DNA of 64,000 nucleotides from an uncultured Clostridia bacterium (GTDB lineage Bacteria > Bacillota > Clostridia > Oscillospirales > Oscillospiraceae): positions 124,001-188,000 of the forward strand of contig CAMNQX010000001.1 in NCBI GenBank assembly GCA_946550725.1, given 5' to 3'. Position numbers and translations under genes: made by a program. Under the pieces are notes generated by a model. The model was not told the origin of the DNA. It worked only from the letters and a program-made list of their open reading frames with translations, and did not search any database. How positions within the stretch are numbered: position 1 is the first letter of the stretch; every line of letters begins with the position of its first letter. This document shows, in pieces, positions 13,301 to 25,300 of the stretch.

Positions 13301-16300
13301 GAGTACTCCACCTGGACCAGGGTGGGCGTGTAGCCCAGGTTCAGCTGCTTGCCCTTCTCGTAGCGCACCGCGTTCCGGTGTCCGTTGGTCCACTCCTCGT
13401 CGCCCAGCTGCACGCCCTCGGTATACATATACCCGGCGCCCAGCTGACCGTACTTGTTGGAGCCGACGGTCCAGATGGTGCCGTCCACCAGCAGCACGGC
13501 AGAGGTGCCCACGGTGGCGGCCATATCCAGCACGCCGGTGAGGGGCAGGTCCTTGAAGCCCTTCATCAGCTCGGGCTTCCAGTCGTCGCCGCGCTTCTTC
13601 TCCACCACAACGCCGTGGTCGCCCGCGCCGCTGCGGCTGTAGTCGGAGACGACGCCATGGCCCAGCTGGCCCTGGTCGTTGTTGCCCCAGGTGTAGACCT
13701 CGCCGGTGGCGGTGAGGGCCAGAGAGTGGTTGGCGCCGGCGGCCACCGAGATGATGTTGCGCACCGGGTTGCCCGCCTCGTCAGTGATCTTCACCCGCAC
13801 GGGGTAGCTGCTCTGGGGGAAGAGGCTGGGATTGACGCCCAGCTGGCCGTAGGTGTTGTCGCCCCAGGCATACACGTTGCCCTGATTGTCCACCGCCAGC
13901 ATATGGTTATCGCCGGCAGAGATCTTGGTGATGTTTTCAAAGGTCTTGCGCACCGGCTTGCTGGGCGTGCTGACGTCCAGATAGATGTTGAGCTGGACGG
14001 GCACGGTGATGAGCTGCTGGTTGGAGCCGAAGCCCAGCTTGCCCGTCCCCTTGACCTTGGTGGCCTTCAGCAGATAGCCGCCGTTGCCGTCGGGGATGCG
14101 CTTGCCGCTGGCGTCCAACTCGTACTCATAGTACTCGCCGTAGAGCAGGTTGCGGTAGGTTTTGCCGTCCTCGCCCACCACGAACTCGTCGTCGTTGACC
14201 TCCCGGTAGGTGTTGTCGCCCCAGGCCCAGACCGTGCCGTCCTTCTTCAGGGCGGTGGTGGTGTCGCGGCCCAGCACCAGCTGCGGGTAGGTCACGCCGT
14301 CGGTGACGATGACGCGGGTAAACACGATCTGTCCGGTGATGTTGTTCTCCGCCAGCACGCGGGTCTCGCCCTCGCGCACGGCGCTGATCACGCCGATGCG
14401 GTAGTTGGAGATCGGCTCCACCTCGGCGATGGAGTCATCCAGGCTCTTCCAGGAGTAGGTGTTGTCCAGTCCGGCAGCCTGATAGACCATTAGGTAGTTG
14501 GTGTCCTGCTCGGACAGCGGGTCCTGCTTGGTGCGGACGCCCTGGATGTTCAGGGTGATGGTGGACTCCAGGCTGATCTTGCCGCTGCCCACCACGATGG
14601 GGGTGCTGGCCGGGGTGGTGGTACGGTTGCCCAGCTGACCCTTGTTGTTGTTGCCCCACGCCATGGTGGTGCCGGTGTCCTTGTGGGCCAGCATATGGCG
14701 GCTGGACTGGTTGCCCGAGTTGCTGCCCAGGCGGACGATGTCGCTCAGGTAGTCCGCGCCGATGTCCTTCTTATAGACCAGGCCGGGCTTGGGCGAGACG
14801 CCCATGGTCTCCCGGTTGCCCAGGATGGAGCCGTTGTCCTCATCCTGGCCGTTGGTGCCCCACATATAGAGGTAGCCCTCCTCGGTGACTGCGGCGGTAT
14901 AGGAGGAACCGGCGTACACCGAGACGATCTCGTTGATGATGCCCTCGTTGTGGAAGGTCTTGGAGGTCAGGCTGCGGTTCAGACCGGCGGTGTTCACCAG
15001 CCAGGTCTCGGCGCCCATGTTGTCCGTGTCCTTGACATTGGCCATATAGGCGTCGTAGAGGTCGCCGCTCATCCACTTGGACAGGGTCTTGGCCGCCATG
15101 CTGAGGGTAGAGGTCATCTCCCGCAGACGGTTGCCCTCCTTGGCCATATCCAGCTCTCTGGGGATGAGGTCGTCGGTGTCGGTCACCTGGCCGTAGTTGG
15201 TGTAGACCGCGTTCATGAACGCGTCGTAGGTGGTCTTGGCGGTCTCGTACACCGTCTGGAAGTCGTCAGAGTGCAGGTTCTCCGGCTTGGTGTAGTCGGT
15301 GGTGGTGTCCTCGGCGACCTTGTAGTTCATGGTGGCCACCTTGGTCAGGTCGTTGCCCTCACCCAGGCCGCCCAGAAGGTAGTCGTCCTCGGTGAAGTTC
15401 CGCACACCGCTGCCCTCGTTCACCGTCATGGTGATGTGCATGCGGGAGGCCTGCTCCAGGTACTGGAGGTAATCCCACACGAAGCCCACCTTGGTGGCGT
15501 CGTTGCTCAGGTTGGTGGTGAGGGCGCTGCGCGCCTTGGTATAGTTGGACACAGCGGTCTCCACGACCTTGATATGAGCCTCGATGGTGGAGATCTGGGT
15601 CAGCTCGATCTGATCCAGCTCCAGCGGCTGATAGATGGCCCACTCGCTGGTGGTGCCCTTGTTCTCGGTGTACTTGTCGGTGGGCTGCCACTTCTCCCCG
15701 GCAGGGGTGTTCCAGGTGATGGTGTGGCCCAGCCGGGATTCGATCTGCGCCGTCACCAGCAGCTTGTGGAAGTCCCGGTAGGTGGAGGTCTCCTCGATCT
15801 CGCCTTCCACCTTGTCATAATCCGCCTGCGCCTGGTCCAGCTCACCCTGAGCGGTCTCCTTGGCGGTGTTGGCCGTATCTTTGGCGGTGTTTGCAAGGCC
15901 CAGGGCGGTGTTGGCCGCCGCGGCGGCGTCCTCCGCCTGCTGCGCGCTCAGCTCCACGCCGGCGATGGTCTCCTCGTCCCAGGTGCCGGGCGCGGCCTCG
16001 TTGTCCTTCTTCATCTGGGCCAGGGTCTCGGCCAGCTCTCGGGAGTACTCAAGGGCCTCGTCGTACGCCGTTTGCGCTCTCTGCGCCTCTGCCTCCTTGG
16101 TGGCGGCCTCCACGGCGGCGGAGTTGTACTTGGTGGTGGCTGCGGTCAGCTTCTGCTGGGCCGCGGTCAGCTTCTTCTCGTCCTCCGCGTAGATCTTGTA
16201 GACGCTGGTACCCTTGACCTTGTTCAGCAAGCTTTTCCAGAGGTCCAGAGTGGCCTGGGTCTCGCCCAGCGCCTGCACGGTATCCGCCAGATCCGCCTTG

Positions 16301-19300
16301 GTCTCGGCGTGGGTCTGATAGGCGTTGATGAGCGCCTGCGCCCCATCCTCCACCGCTGTGGTCACCCAGTCGGGGTGAGAGGAGATGTAGTTATAGGCCT
16401 CTATGAACGTGTCGTCGTAGCTCAGGTCGGTGATCATGGCGTCCACCACCGTCTCGTAGCTGGGCTTGATCGGCTCCTTCGGCTTGGTGGGATACACGGT
16501 GATCAGGCCGTCCATGTACTTCTTCAGCTCTTCCTTGTACTGTGCCAGATCCCGCTCATACGTCACCATTTCCGCCTGGTAAGCCTTCAGCTGATTCTCG
16601 TAGTACTCGTCGTAGACCTTGCTGAAGATCTGGTTGGCGGTCTTCCACTCCGGCTCGAAGCGGGCGCCGTACTTATCCACCGTCTCCTTGGCACTGTTGG
16701 CCAGGTTGATGAGCCGCTTGTACTCCTCCTCCTGGAAGAAGGTGTACTCCTTGGGCAGGTTCACATAGGTCAGGCTCTCGCCCACGCCGTCCAGGTTGTC
16801 GTTCTCCTTCTGCTCCTCCGGCCAGAACAGGGTGCCCAGCAGGCCCTTGATATCCTGGCCCATCATATAGATGTGCTTGTTGAACTCCCCGTCCGCCAGA
16901 GTCAGGGACGGATCGGCCGTCAGCTGCTCGTCGGTGGGCTGGATGTACTCCTCGGTCATCAGAATGGCCTGGTTGTCGCCCATACCGGCGTATACCACGG
17001 ACTCCAGATACTCGGTGGCCTTGATATAGGTGCTCTCGTTGCCCTCGGCGTCCGTCTTCACCACCGTCTCGGTGTTCAGCGGGCTAAGCATGGGCATGGG
17101 ATACATGGTGTATGCGTCGGCGCCGTCCGCCTCATACACCCGCGCGTCGCCGTTCAGGTCCACGTCGCTCCACCCCAGGATACGGGTGGCCTTGGCGCCC
17201 GCGGTCCACACGCCGGTGTCCTCCATGACGACCAGCATGTTGTACGGAGACAGGTAGATCTCCATGGCGTGATCCACGCCGGGCACCTTGTGAGGATAGG
17301 AGTAGGCGGAGACGTTCTTCCGCGCGCCCAGCTGGTAGTTGGAGCTGTCGCCCCAGACGTACACCTCGCCCCGCTCGGTGATGGCGGCGGAGGAGTTGCC
17401 GTTGGCGAAGACCTTGACCACCTTGCCGGTGGCGTCGTCGCCCAGATACCCCACGCCGCCGGGGCCTTTGACCCGCTGAGGCGTGTGGTACTTGGCGTTG
17501 GAGCTGATGTCGGTGTTCTGGCCCAGGGAGCCAAGGGTGTTCTGGCCCCAGGCGTACACGTAGCCGTTGTCCCCGGCGGCCAGGGCGAAGTTGTTGCCCG
17601 CCGCCAGCGACACCATGTTCACCATGTTGCCGCCGCCGGTCTGGACGGGGGCAAACCAGTTCTGCATGGTGGTGGACAGGTTGGAGATACCCAGCTGGCC
17701 GTAAGTGTTGCCGCCGAAGGAGTAGACGTTGCCCATGGCGGTCATGGCCACGCTGAAGTCCAGGCCGGTGGCCAGAGCGGGCACCACCAGGTTGATGTCG
17801 TCCCGCAGGACCCGCTTGGTGACCGTTCCGCCCTCGCCGTCAGGCACCGTCACGTCCTTGAAGTAGGTGACGTCGGCGGGCAGCACCTCCACCTCCAGGA
17901 AGGTCTTGAGACCGTCCTCGCCCAGGTTGCCCTCCTGGACCATGATGGTGGCCTGGCCCACGCCGGTGTAGATCAGCCGGCCGTCGGCGGTGACCTTGGC
18001 CACGCTCTCGTCGGTGGAGGTAAAGATGTACTTGGCGTCCCGGTTGCGCTCGTAGGGGATCTCGTTATACACGTTGAAGTAGTAGATCACCGGGTGGATG
18101 CGCCAGCGCGCGGTCATCACGCCGGTGGTGTCGTCGGGCTGGAACACCACCACCAGGCGGTTGTTCTCCACGCCCTCGGGCTTGTTTTCGATGGCCAGGC
18201 GGTAGCCGTCCACATAGGTGGGCAGCAGCTTGTTCACCGACTTGTCCAGCGGACCCTGGCCGATGATGCGGTTGCCGATCTGGCCGTACTCGTTGTTGCC
18301 CCAGACGTACACCGAGCCGTCCTCCACGATGGCGGAGGAGAGGCCCTTCTGGGCGCCGTTGTCCGCGTCGTTGCCCAGGCCCGTGCCGGTGTCGGCATAG
18401 ACGACGGTGATAATGGGATCGGTCACGTCCATGTTCAGCTCGCTGCCGTCAGCGGGCTTATACTCCCCGTTGGTGGCGAACTCGCCGGCCATGACGTGGT
18501 CGAACACGTATCTGCCGGTCTGGGTGTTGTCGCCCAGCTCGCCATGGCCGTTGAGACCGGTGGCCAGCAGCTCGCCATTTCCGGTGACTGCCATGGTGGC
18601 GCCGCCGCCGGTGATGGAGCGCACGTCCTTCCCTGTCAGGTTGGACAGCAGCGTGTAGTCGGTGATGACGTCGTTCAGCTTGCTGTCCTCTGGCTTGCCG
18701 CTGCCCCACTGGCCCACATCGTTCTTGCCGGTGGCCCAGATCTCATAGGACAGGGTATCCTTGCCGCCCGCGGTGGTCTTCTTGACGGTGGTGTAGAAGT
18801 TGGCGTCGCGGCCGCCCTCCAGGGCCACCGTCCGCTGGGCGTCGCCCGCCGCGTCCTTCACGCCGTTGCGGTAGGTCACCGCCGCGGTGCTCAGCGCCCG
18901 GTTGTTCCAGGTCATGAGGGTACCCTCCTGGTTGAGGGCCACCAGCTCATGGTTGCGGCTGGAGACCGCCACGTCCACCAGATCGGTGGCGGGCAGGTAA
19001 TAAGGCGTCAGGTTGATCTCGCCGTTGCTGTCGGCGGTCTGGTTGTTGGCCGCGCTGCCCCAGACGAACAGGTCGCCCTGGTCGCTGAGGGCCATGGCAT
19101 AACTCTCGTTGCCGTCCGTCCCGCTCAGCGTACCGGCGAAGACGTCCACGATCTTCACCATGGCGTCCACGTCGCCGCTGCTCTGCAGGGTGCGCAGACC
19201 CTCCACGATGGTGGGAGACGGATAGACCGGCTCATAGAGGCTGCTCACGGCGCTTCTCTTGCCGTTGCCGATCTGGCCGAACTGGTTGCGGCCCCAGGCG

Positions 19301-22300
19301 TACACTACGCCGTCCGCATCCAGAGCCAGGGCGAAGTCGGTCCCCGCCGCGATCTTCACGATGGTGGGATACTCCTCCACCACCTTGGTGTACCTGCTCA
19401 GCACCTCATAGGCGGGTGTGCCCGTGGCGGCCTGCCGCGCCAGGTTATACTTGTTGGGGGTATAGAACTTCTCCAGCCCGCTGGGCAACGGCCCGTCGGG
19501 GGCCTGATAGCCCTTGAGCTTGTTGAAGCGCACCTTCTGCGGCGTGGACTCCACGCCGTTGACGCTGCCGTAGCCCACGCCCAGCTGGCCCCAGGTGTTG
19601 CGGCCCCAGCTCCAGACGGTGCCGTCCGCCTTGAGCACCAGGGTGTAGTCCTCGCCCACCGCCACGGTGGCGTAGCTCTTGGCCACGCTGCGCTGCTTGA
19701 GGACGTAGACGTTGTCCACCACTTCCGAATCCGGCTCGATGCTGGGCACCCGGTCGTAGTAGTCGGTGGAGTAGGGCTGGGCCACCCGCACCTTGAACTG
19801 CAGGGTGCGGCTTCTGGCGCCAAGCTCCACGGTAATGAGAATATAGGTCTCGCCGTAGCCCACGGCGGTGACCACGCCGTCGTTATCCACGGTAGCTACG
19901 TTCGGATTGACGCTCTCAAACTTGACCTTGAAGCCGCTGACCGTCTTGGCTTCCCGGAAGTCCACATAGTGCAGGCCGTTCTTCAGCAGGTTGAAGCCGC
20001 CCTCGCCGTTCCATGCGTAGCTGATGGTATAGATGTCGTTCAGGTCCACCGTGTAATCCAGGCGGCTGTTGTCCATGTCCATGATGAGATAGCCGCCCTC
20101 GGCCTCAGGCGCCTTGGCCTCGATGTCGCTCTTCAGCGTCAGGGTCGCCTCATAGGTGGAGGCGTCGATGGCGAAGTCGCCCAGCACCCGCTTGGCATAG
20201 GTGCCGTAGGGCATCCCCAGCTCCTGGTTGCCGGTCTGGCTGGTGTTGTTCTGGCCCGCCATCCAGACGTAGCCGTCTCTGGTCACTGCGCCGGTGGTGA
20301 AGCCGCCGGTGGAGCTGTCGGCGTGGAGCACCTTGCCCAGCGTCTTGTGGACGGTGTTGCCCGCGCCGTCCTGGTCGGTCTCGTCGGTCAGCACGTGGAG
20401 GCCGCCCTGCTGGCCGGTGCCCGCGCTGGTGTTGCCCTGGGCCAGCTGGCCGTAGGCGTTTTCGCCGCCGTTGATGACCAGGTTGCCGTCGTCGTCCACA
20501 GTGAGGAAGGCCGACCCGCCGCTGACCATCATGATCTGGCCGCGGTAGCTCAAGGCTTCCTCGGAGGTGTAGAGGTGGGGATCGCTCACCGCGTTGGTGT
20601 TGGTGATCAGCTTGGGCTGGTTCATCATGGTCGCGCCCGGCGTATCCGGGTTGTAGGCGTTGTTGACCTCGCCCCAGCCGTAGAGGTTGCCGGTGATGTC
20701 CATGGGCGCGACTTCCGTCTCGCTCACCTTTTCGGTGTGGTTATAGTTGGCGATGCGGACGAAGTTGTCCTCTGTCTTGCCCGTCAGGTAGATCATGGCG
20801 AAGACGCTGTTCTTGCCGCTGGCGATGGCCATGGCGCGGTTGCCCATGGAGGCGTTGCCCTGGGTGCCGGCGTTGGTGCCGTTGCCGAACTGGCCGTAGG
20901 TATTGTCGCCCATGCTGGTGATGAGGCCGTTGCCTGCCAGCACCGTGCCGGTGGCGCCGGTCCCGGCGGAGACCTGGGAGGCCATGCCGGTGGAGACGCG
21001 CATGGCAACGGGCTGGTTGAAGGTCTTGGTCAGGCCGCTCAGGCTCAGCTGGTTGCGCTCGTTGGAGCCGACCCCGAACACGTTGTCGGACAGAGCGTAA
21101 TGCAGGATAACATAGCGAGGCGCGGTGACGTCGCCGTCCAGATACTCGGGATTGACCCCCATGCGCTGGTAGTAGGTGCTCTGGATGAGCAGACCGAAGC
21201 CGTGGGCGTCGTCCGCGCCGCCGGCGGCAATATCCACGATCTCCTGGACGTAGCGGACGCGGTTGCTGCTGGAATAGGTGGTGATCCGCTGGTCGCCGGC
21301 GGTCATCTGAGTGGCGTAGGGCACCCGGATGTACTGATTATAGGTGTTGCCCAGGCCCAGCTGGCCCACGTCGTTGCGGCCCCAGGCCCACACGGTGCCG
21401 TCGTGCTTCAGGGCATAGGCGAACTGACCGGCGGCCACGATCTTCCGGACGTTGTTCAGATATTCGTAGCGGACAGTCTTGCCGTTTTCATCCCGCACCT
21501 GGGCGATGACCTGCTGCGGCGCGGCAGTGGTGCCGAAGACAGTACCCTGGCCCAGCTGGCCGTAGGCGTTGCCGCCCCAGGCCCACACGGTGCCGTCGCC
21601 CGCCAGGGCGATGGTGAAGTCGCTGCCCGCGGAGACGGAGGGATAACCCACGCTGGAGCCGTAGTTCTTCACATAGGCGGTGCGGTTCACCTGGCGGGTC
21701 ACGGACGCGTCCTCCTGGAAGGCGTCGTACAGGCCCTGGTAGACGCCGCCGCTGAGCACCTTCTCGGTCTGGCCCGGGGTATAGAACACCGTGCCGTCCT
21801 TGTACGTGGCGGCCACATAGTCCCCGGACTCCACCAGAGGCAGGTTCAGGTGATCCAAATTGTTGAGAGGCTGGCCGATCACATCCACCTGATCGGTGAT
21901 GGTGTAGTTGACGGCGGGCACCAGATTGCCCGCATCCGCGCTGCCAGACTCCTTGCGGACGTTGACCACGCCGCCGGTGGAGGCCTGGGTGGCCTCGTCG
22001 GCGGGCCGGACCTCAATGCGGAAGGAACCGCAGATCAGCGGATCGCTGGCCACGGCGATGATCACATAGGTCACGCCGGCGGTGAGGCCGGTAATAGTGG
22101 CCCGCTTGTCGCTCTGGTCATACTTCATGCCGATCTCGGCCGCGCTCTTGGCCTCGTACTCCACCCGGGCCACGTCGTTCCAGCTGGTCTTGAACACCTT
22201 GCTGCTGGCCACGGGGGTGGACCAGTCGGAGGTCTCGGGGGCGTCCCAGACGAACCACACCAGCTCCTGGTTCCCCTCCTCCTCCATGGCGTTGAACACG

Positions 22301-25300
22301 TTGAAGGCGGAGATCTTAGGCTCCACGGTGAACTGGAACTTTTCGCCCTCCCGGATGGACACGGTGTAGTCCTCCAGGATGAAGTAGGAGGCGCCCACGC
22401 GCACGGGCACGTCGGTGGAGGTGGCGGTACCGTCGCCGATGCGGCCGTAGTTGTTCTGGCCGTAGGCCCACAGGGAGCCGTTGTCCTTCATGACGATGGA
22501 GTGCTGGTCGGCCGGGGAGATGGAGTTGCGGACCTCCACGATGTTGCTGATCCCCGCGCCCGCCGCGCCGGCGGAGCCGGCGGACACCCAACTGGGCACG
22601 CCCCAGTAAGAGGTGTCGGCCACATACTTACCGTTCTTCAGCGGGTCGTCGCTGGTCACGGTGATGGGCTTGCCGTTTTCATCCTTCTCATAGCGGTAAA
22701 TATCGTTGCCGTCGTTGGTCAGGTTGCCGCCCTGGCCCAGAGCGGGGCCAAACAGGCCGTGGGCGTCGCTGGCGTCGCCCGCGCCGGTCTTGTCCATGCG
22801 GACGAAGGGACCGACGCTCCACAGGCTGCCGTCGTTGTAGCTCACCTGGAGGTAGGTGGAGATGTCCGCCGACACGGGCATAGCCATGTAGAGCGGGTCA
22901 CGGAGCACCGTGTACTCCCGGCCGGGCACGGTGTTGGGCTGGGCATATCCGGCCTCCAGACGGGCCAGAGACAGCATCTCCTTGGTGAGAACGCCGTTGT
23001 CATTCTGGGCGTCCGCCTTGTCCATGGTCTCCTTGGTGACGTAGCCCAGCAGCCGGCCTTCCATGGTGTAGAACTCGTAGTAGCCGTAGAGCAGCTCGGA
23101 CTTGAGGCAGTAGTCGCTGGGCTTCTGCAGCCCGGCGCCGTCCAACCGCTCCTGCAGCGGGTTGCCCATGCCCGCGAAGCTGCCCAGCAGGACCTGCTCC
23201 ACAGTGACCTCCTGCGGGTAGGTGATCGTGTCGCCCTTCTCGTTGGTATCGGTCCAGATCTGGATGCCCGAGGTAGTCTCGGGGATGCGGTAGCTGGCCA
23301 CCTTCTTGCCGTACTCGTAGCCCTGGCTCAGGGCGGTGTACGTGGTGGGCATCTTATAGTTCTCCAGCACGCCCTCGATGACCAGATCGCCCACCACGGT
23401 GTCTCTCGGCTCCTGGGTCACCGTCACCTTGCCGGTGGTCTTGTCGAAGTGGCCCACGTTGATATGGGTCTCGTCGTAGGCTCCGCCGTGGATGATGGCG
23501 ACCTCGGTCTTGACCGTCTTGTTGTAGACGGAGTAGCCCTGCTCCTTGATGTAGTCCAGAGTACCCAGGATCTCGTCGGTGTAAGGATCGTAGTAGAGGC
23601 CGCTGCCCACGTCCAGATAGGCATACTTCCGCAGGGACGGGTCGCCGCCCAGCGTGTCGAGCTTCGCGTATATGGTGTTGCCGTACTGGTCGGTATAGGG
23701 CTGGTACACCCACTGGGTCAGAGCCTGACCCTTTTCATTGAGCACCTGTTCGCCGGGCTTGATGACGATGTCGTGGCGGCCGCTGGCGTACCGGGTATCG
23801 TAGGGCGGGATGGAGTCGAAGGAGGTGGCGTCAGTGGCGTCCACACCTTCGGCGTCGGGATCAAAGGCGTTGTCGCCGCCCCAGGTCTTGACCAGGCCCC
23901 TGGTGGTGACGATGACCGCGTTGTAGACGCCGCTGGACACCTCCAGCGCGCGGGCGCTGGTGATGGCGCGCTCCGGCGTTTCGGTGGGCTTATTCTGCGC
24001 CTCCATCTGCTCGTCGGACTCAGTGCCGCTGATGTTCACGGAGCCAAGCTGGCTGTAGCTGCCGTGGGTGGGATGCTCCGCGTTGTTCTCGCCCCAGGTG
24101 AACACCTGGCCGTCCTTCTTCAGAATACGGGCGTTGGCCGCGATCTTGTCGCCGGACAGGGTATACGCCTTCCGCAGCGGCTTGGAGCCTTCGGTGATCT
24201 CCACCGGCGTGGTAAACACGTCGTACTTGCCGCTGTCGGCCAGGGCGGGATTCACCACGCCGTGGTAGTTGTAGCCCCAGGCAAAGATCTTTCCGTTCTT
24301 GTCCAGCGCGATGGAGTACTGCCGCTCGGTGCGGCCCATATCGTTCACCACGCCCGCGGCCACGATGTCCACGATGGGCGCGCTGTAAAGGTCGCTGCCC
24401 AGCATGCCGCCGTCCCGCGGGTTGACCCCGTGGACCTGCACCGCGCCGTACTGGACGTTGTTCTGGGTGCCCAGACCCAGCGCGCCCATGGTGTTGTCGC
24501 CCCAGGCCCACACGGTGCCGTCGGACTTCAGCGCCAGATTGTGCATGCCGCCCACGGCGATCTTCACCACGTCGGTCAACGGCTCATAGGTGCCGTCGGG
24601 CTTCAGCTCCATGACCTCCACGGGGGTGGTGGAGTGCGGCGTGGAACGCTGGACGCCCATCTGGCCGTAGTTGTTCCGGCCCCAGGACCAGACCGTGCCG
24701 TTGGACTTCAGCGCCACGGTGTGGGAGTAGCCCGTCTCGATCATGGGGAAGGCCTCGTCCTTGGTGATGCCCAGATCCTCGTCCACAATGCCCGGCGCGG
24801 GCACCACGCCCAGCTTGAAGAAGCCGGTGTTGCCCCGGTCGTCGGTGACGATGATATAGGTGTACCCAGCCTGATTCCCGGCGGTGATCAGGCCGAAGTT
24901 GGGATTATAGATGCGGTGCTCCTCGTCCACGACGTTGCCCAAAGCGTCGATGTAGTCGCCGTTGGCGTTCTTCAGCCAGCATTCGTTGTCCACCGTGGCC
25001 ACCAGCGGGCTGGTGGAGACGAAGTGCAGCTCCTCCGGCTTGGGATTGTAGGCGAAGGGACCGTAGGCGGAGAAGCCCAGGTAAGCCGTGATGGCGGAGA
25101 CGATGACCTGGAGCTTGTCGCCGTAGGTGATGGCGGTGGTGACCTTGGCCTTGGGGGAAACGAAGGTGTCGTAGTGGACGATGGTCACAGGTCCGTAGAA
25201 GAACTCCACCTGGACCTCCACGTCGTCGGCAGGCATGGTGAAGGTGGCCTTGTCCGCACCGTCGGCGATGACAAGGATCTCATAGGCGCCGTACTTCTTG

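Larger units (their letters stand above)
14620..17794 (-). repeat. P21: seven-bladed RCC1 propeller split by ~1.8 kb helical insert
   Basis: Blades 1-5: VYSFGGNTYGQLG (17,688), VYAWGQNTLGSLG (17,520), VYVWGDSSNYQLG (17,325), GVWTAGAKATRILG (17,175) and IYMMGQDIKGLLG (16,825). Blades 6 and 7: LYMWGTNGQDEDN...LG (14,815) and TMAWGNNNKGQLG (14,628). The helical block 15,020-16,815 lies within the outer loop of blade 5. Confidence 0.8.

Noticed and set aside
25-14493. Plus-strand open frames 25-11,292 and 11,758-14,493 as genes
   Set aside because: Same mirror frame, interrupted only by two sense CTA codons (11,290 and 14,491). The minus strand there encodes clear RCC1 blades.
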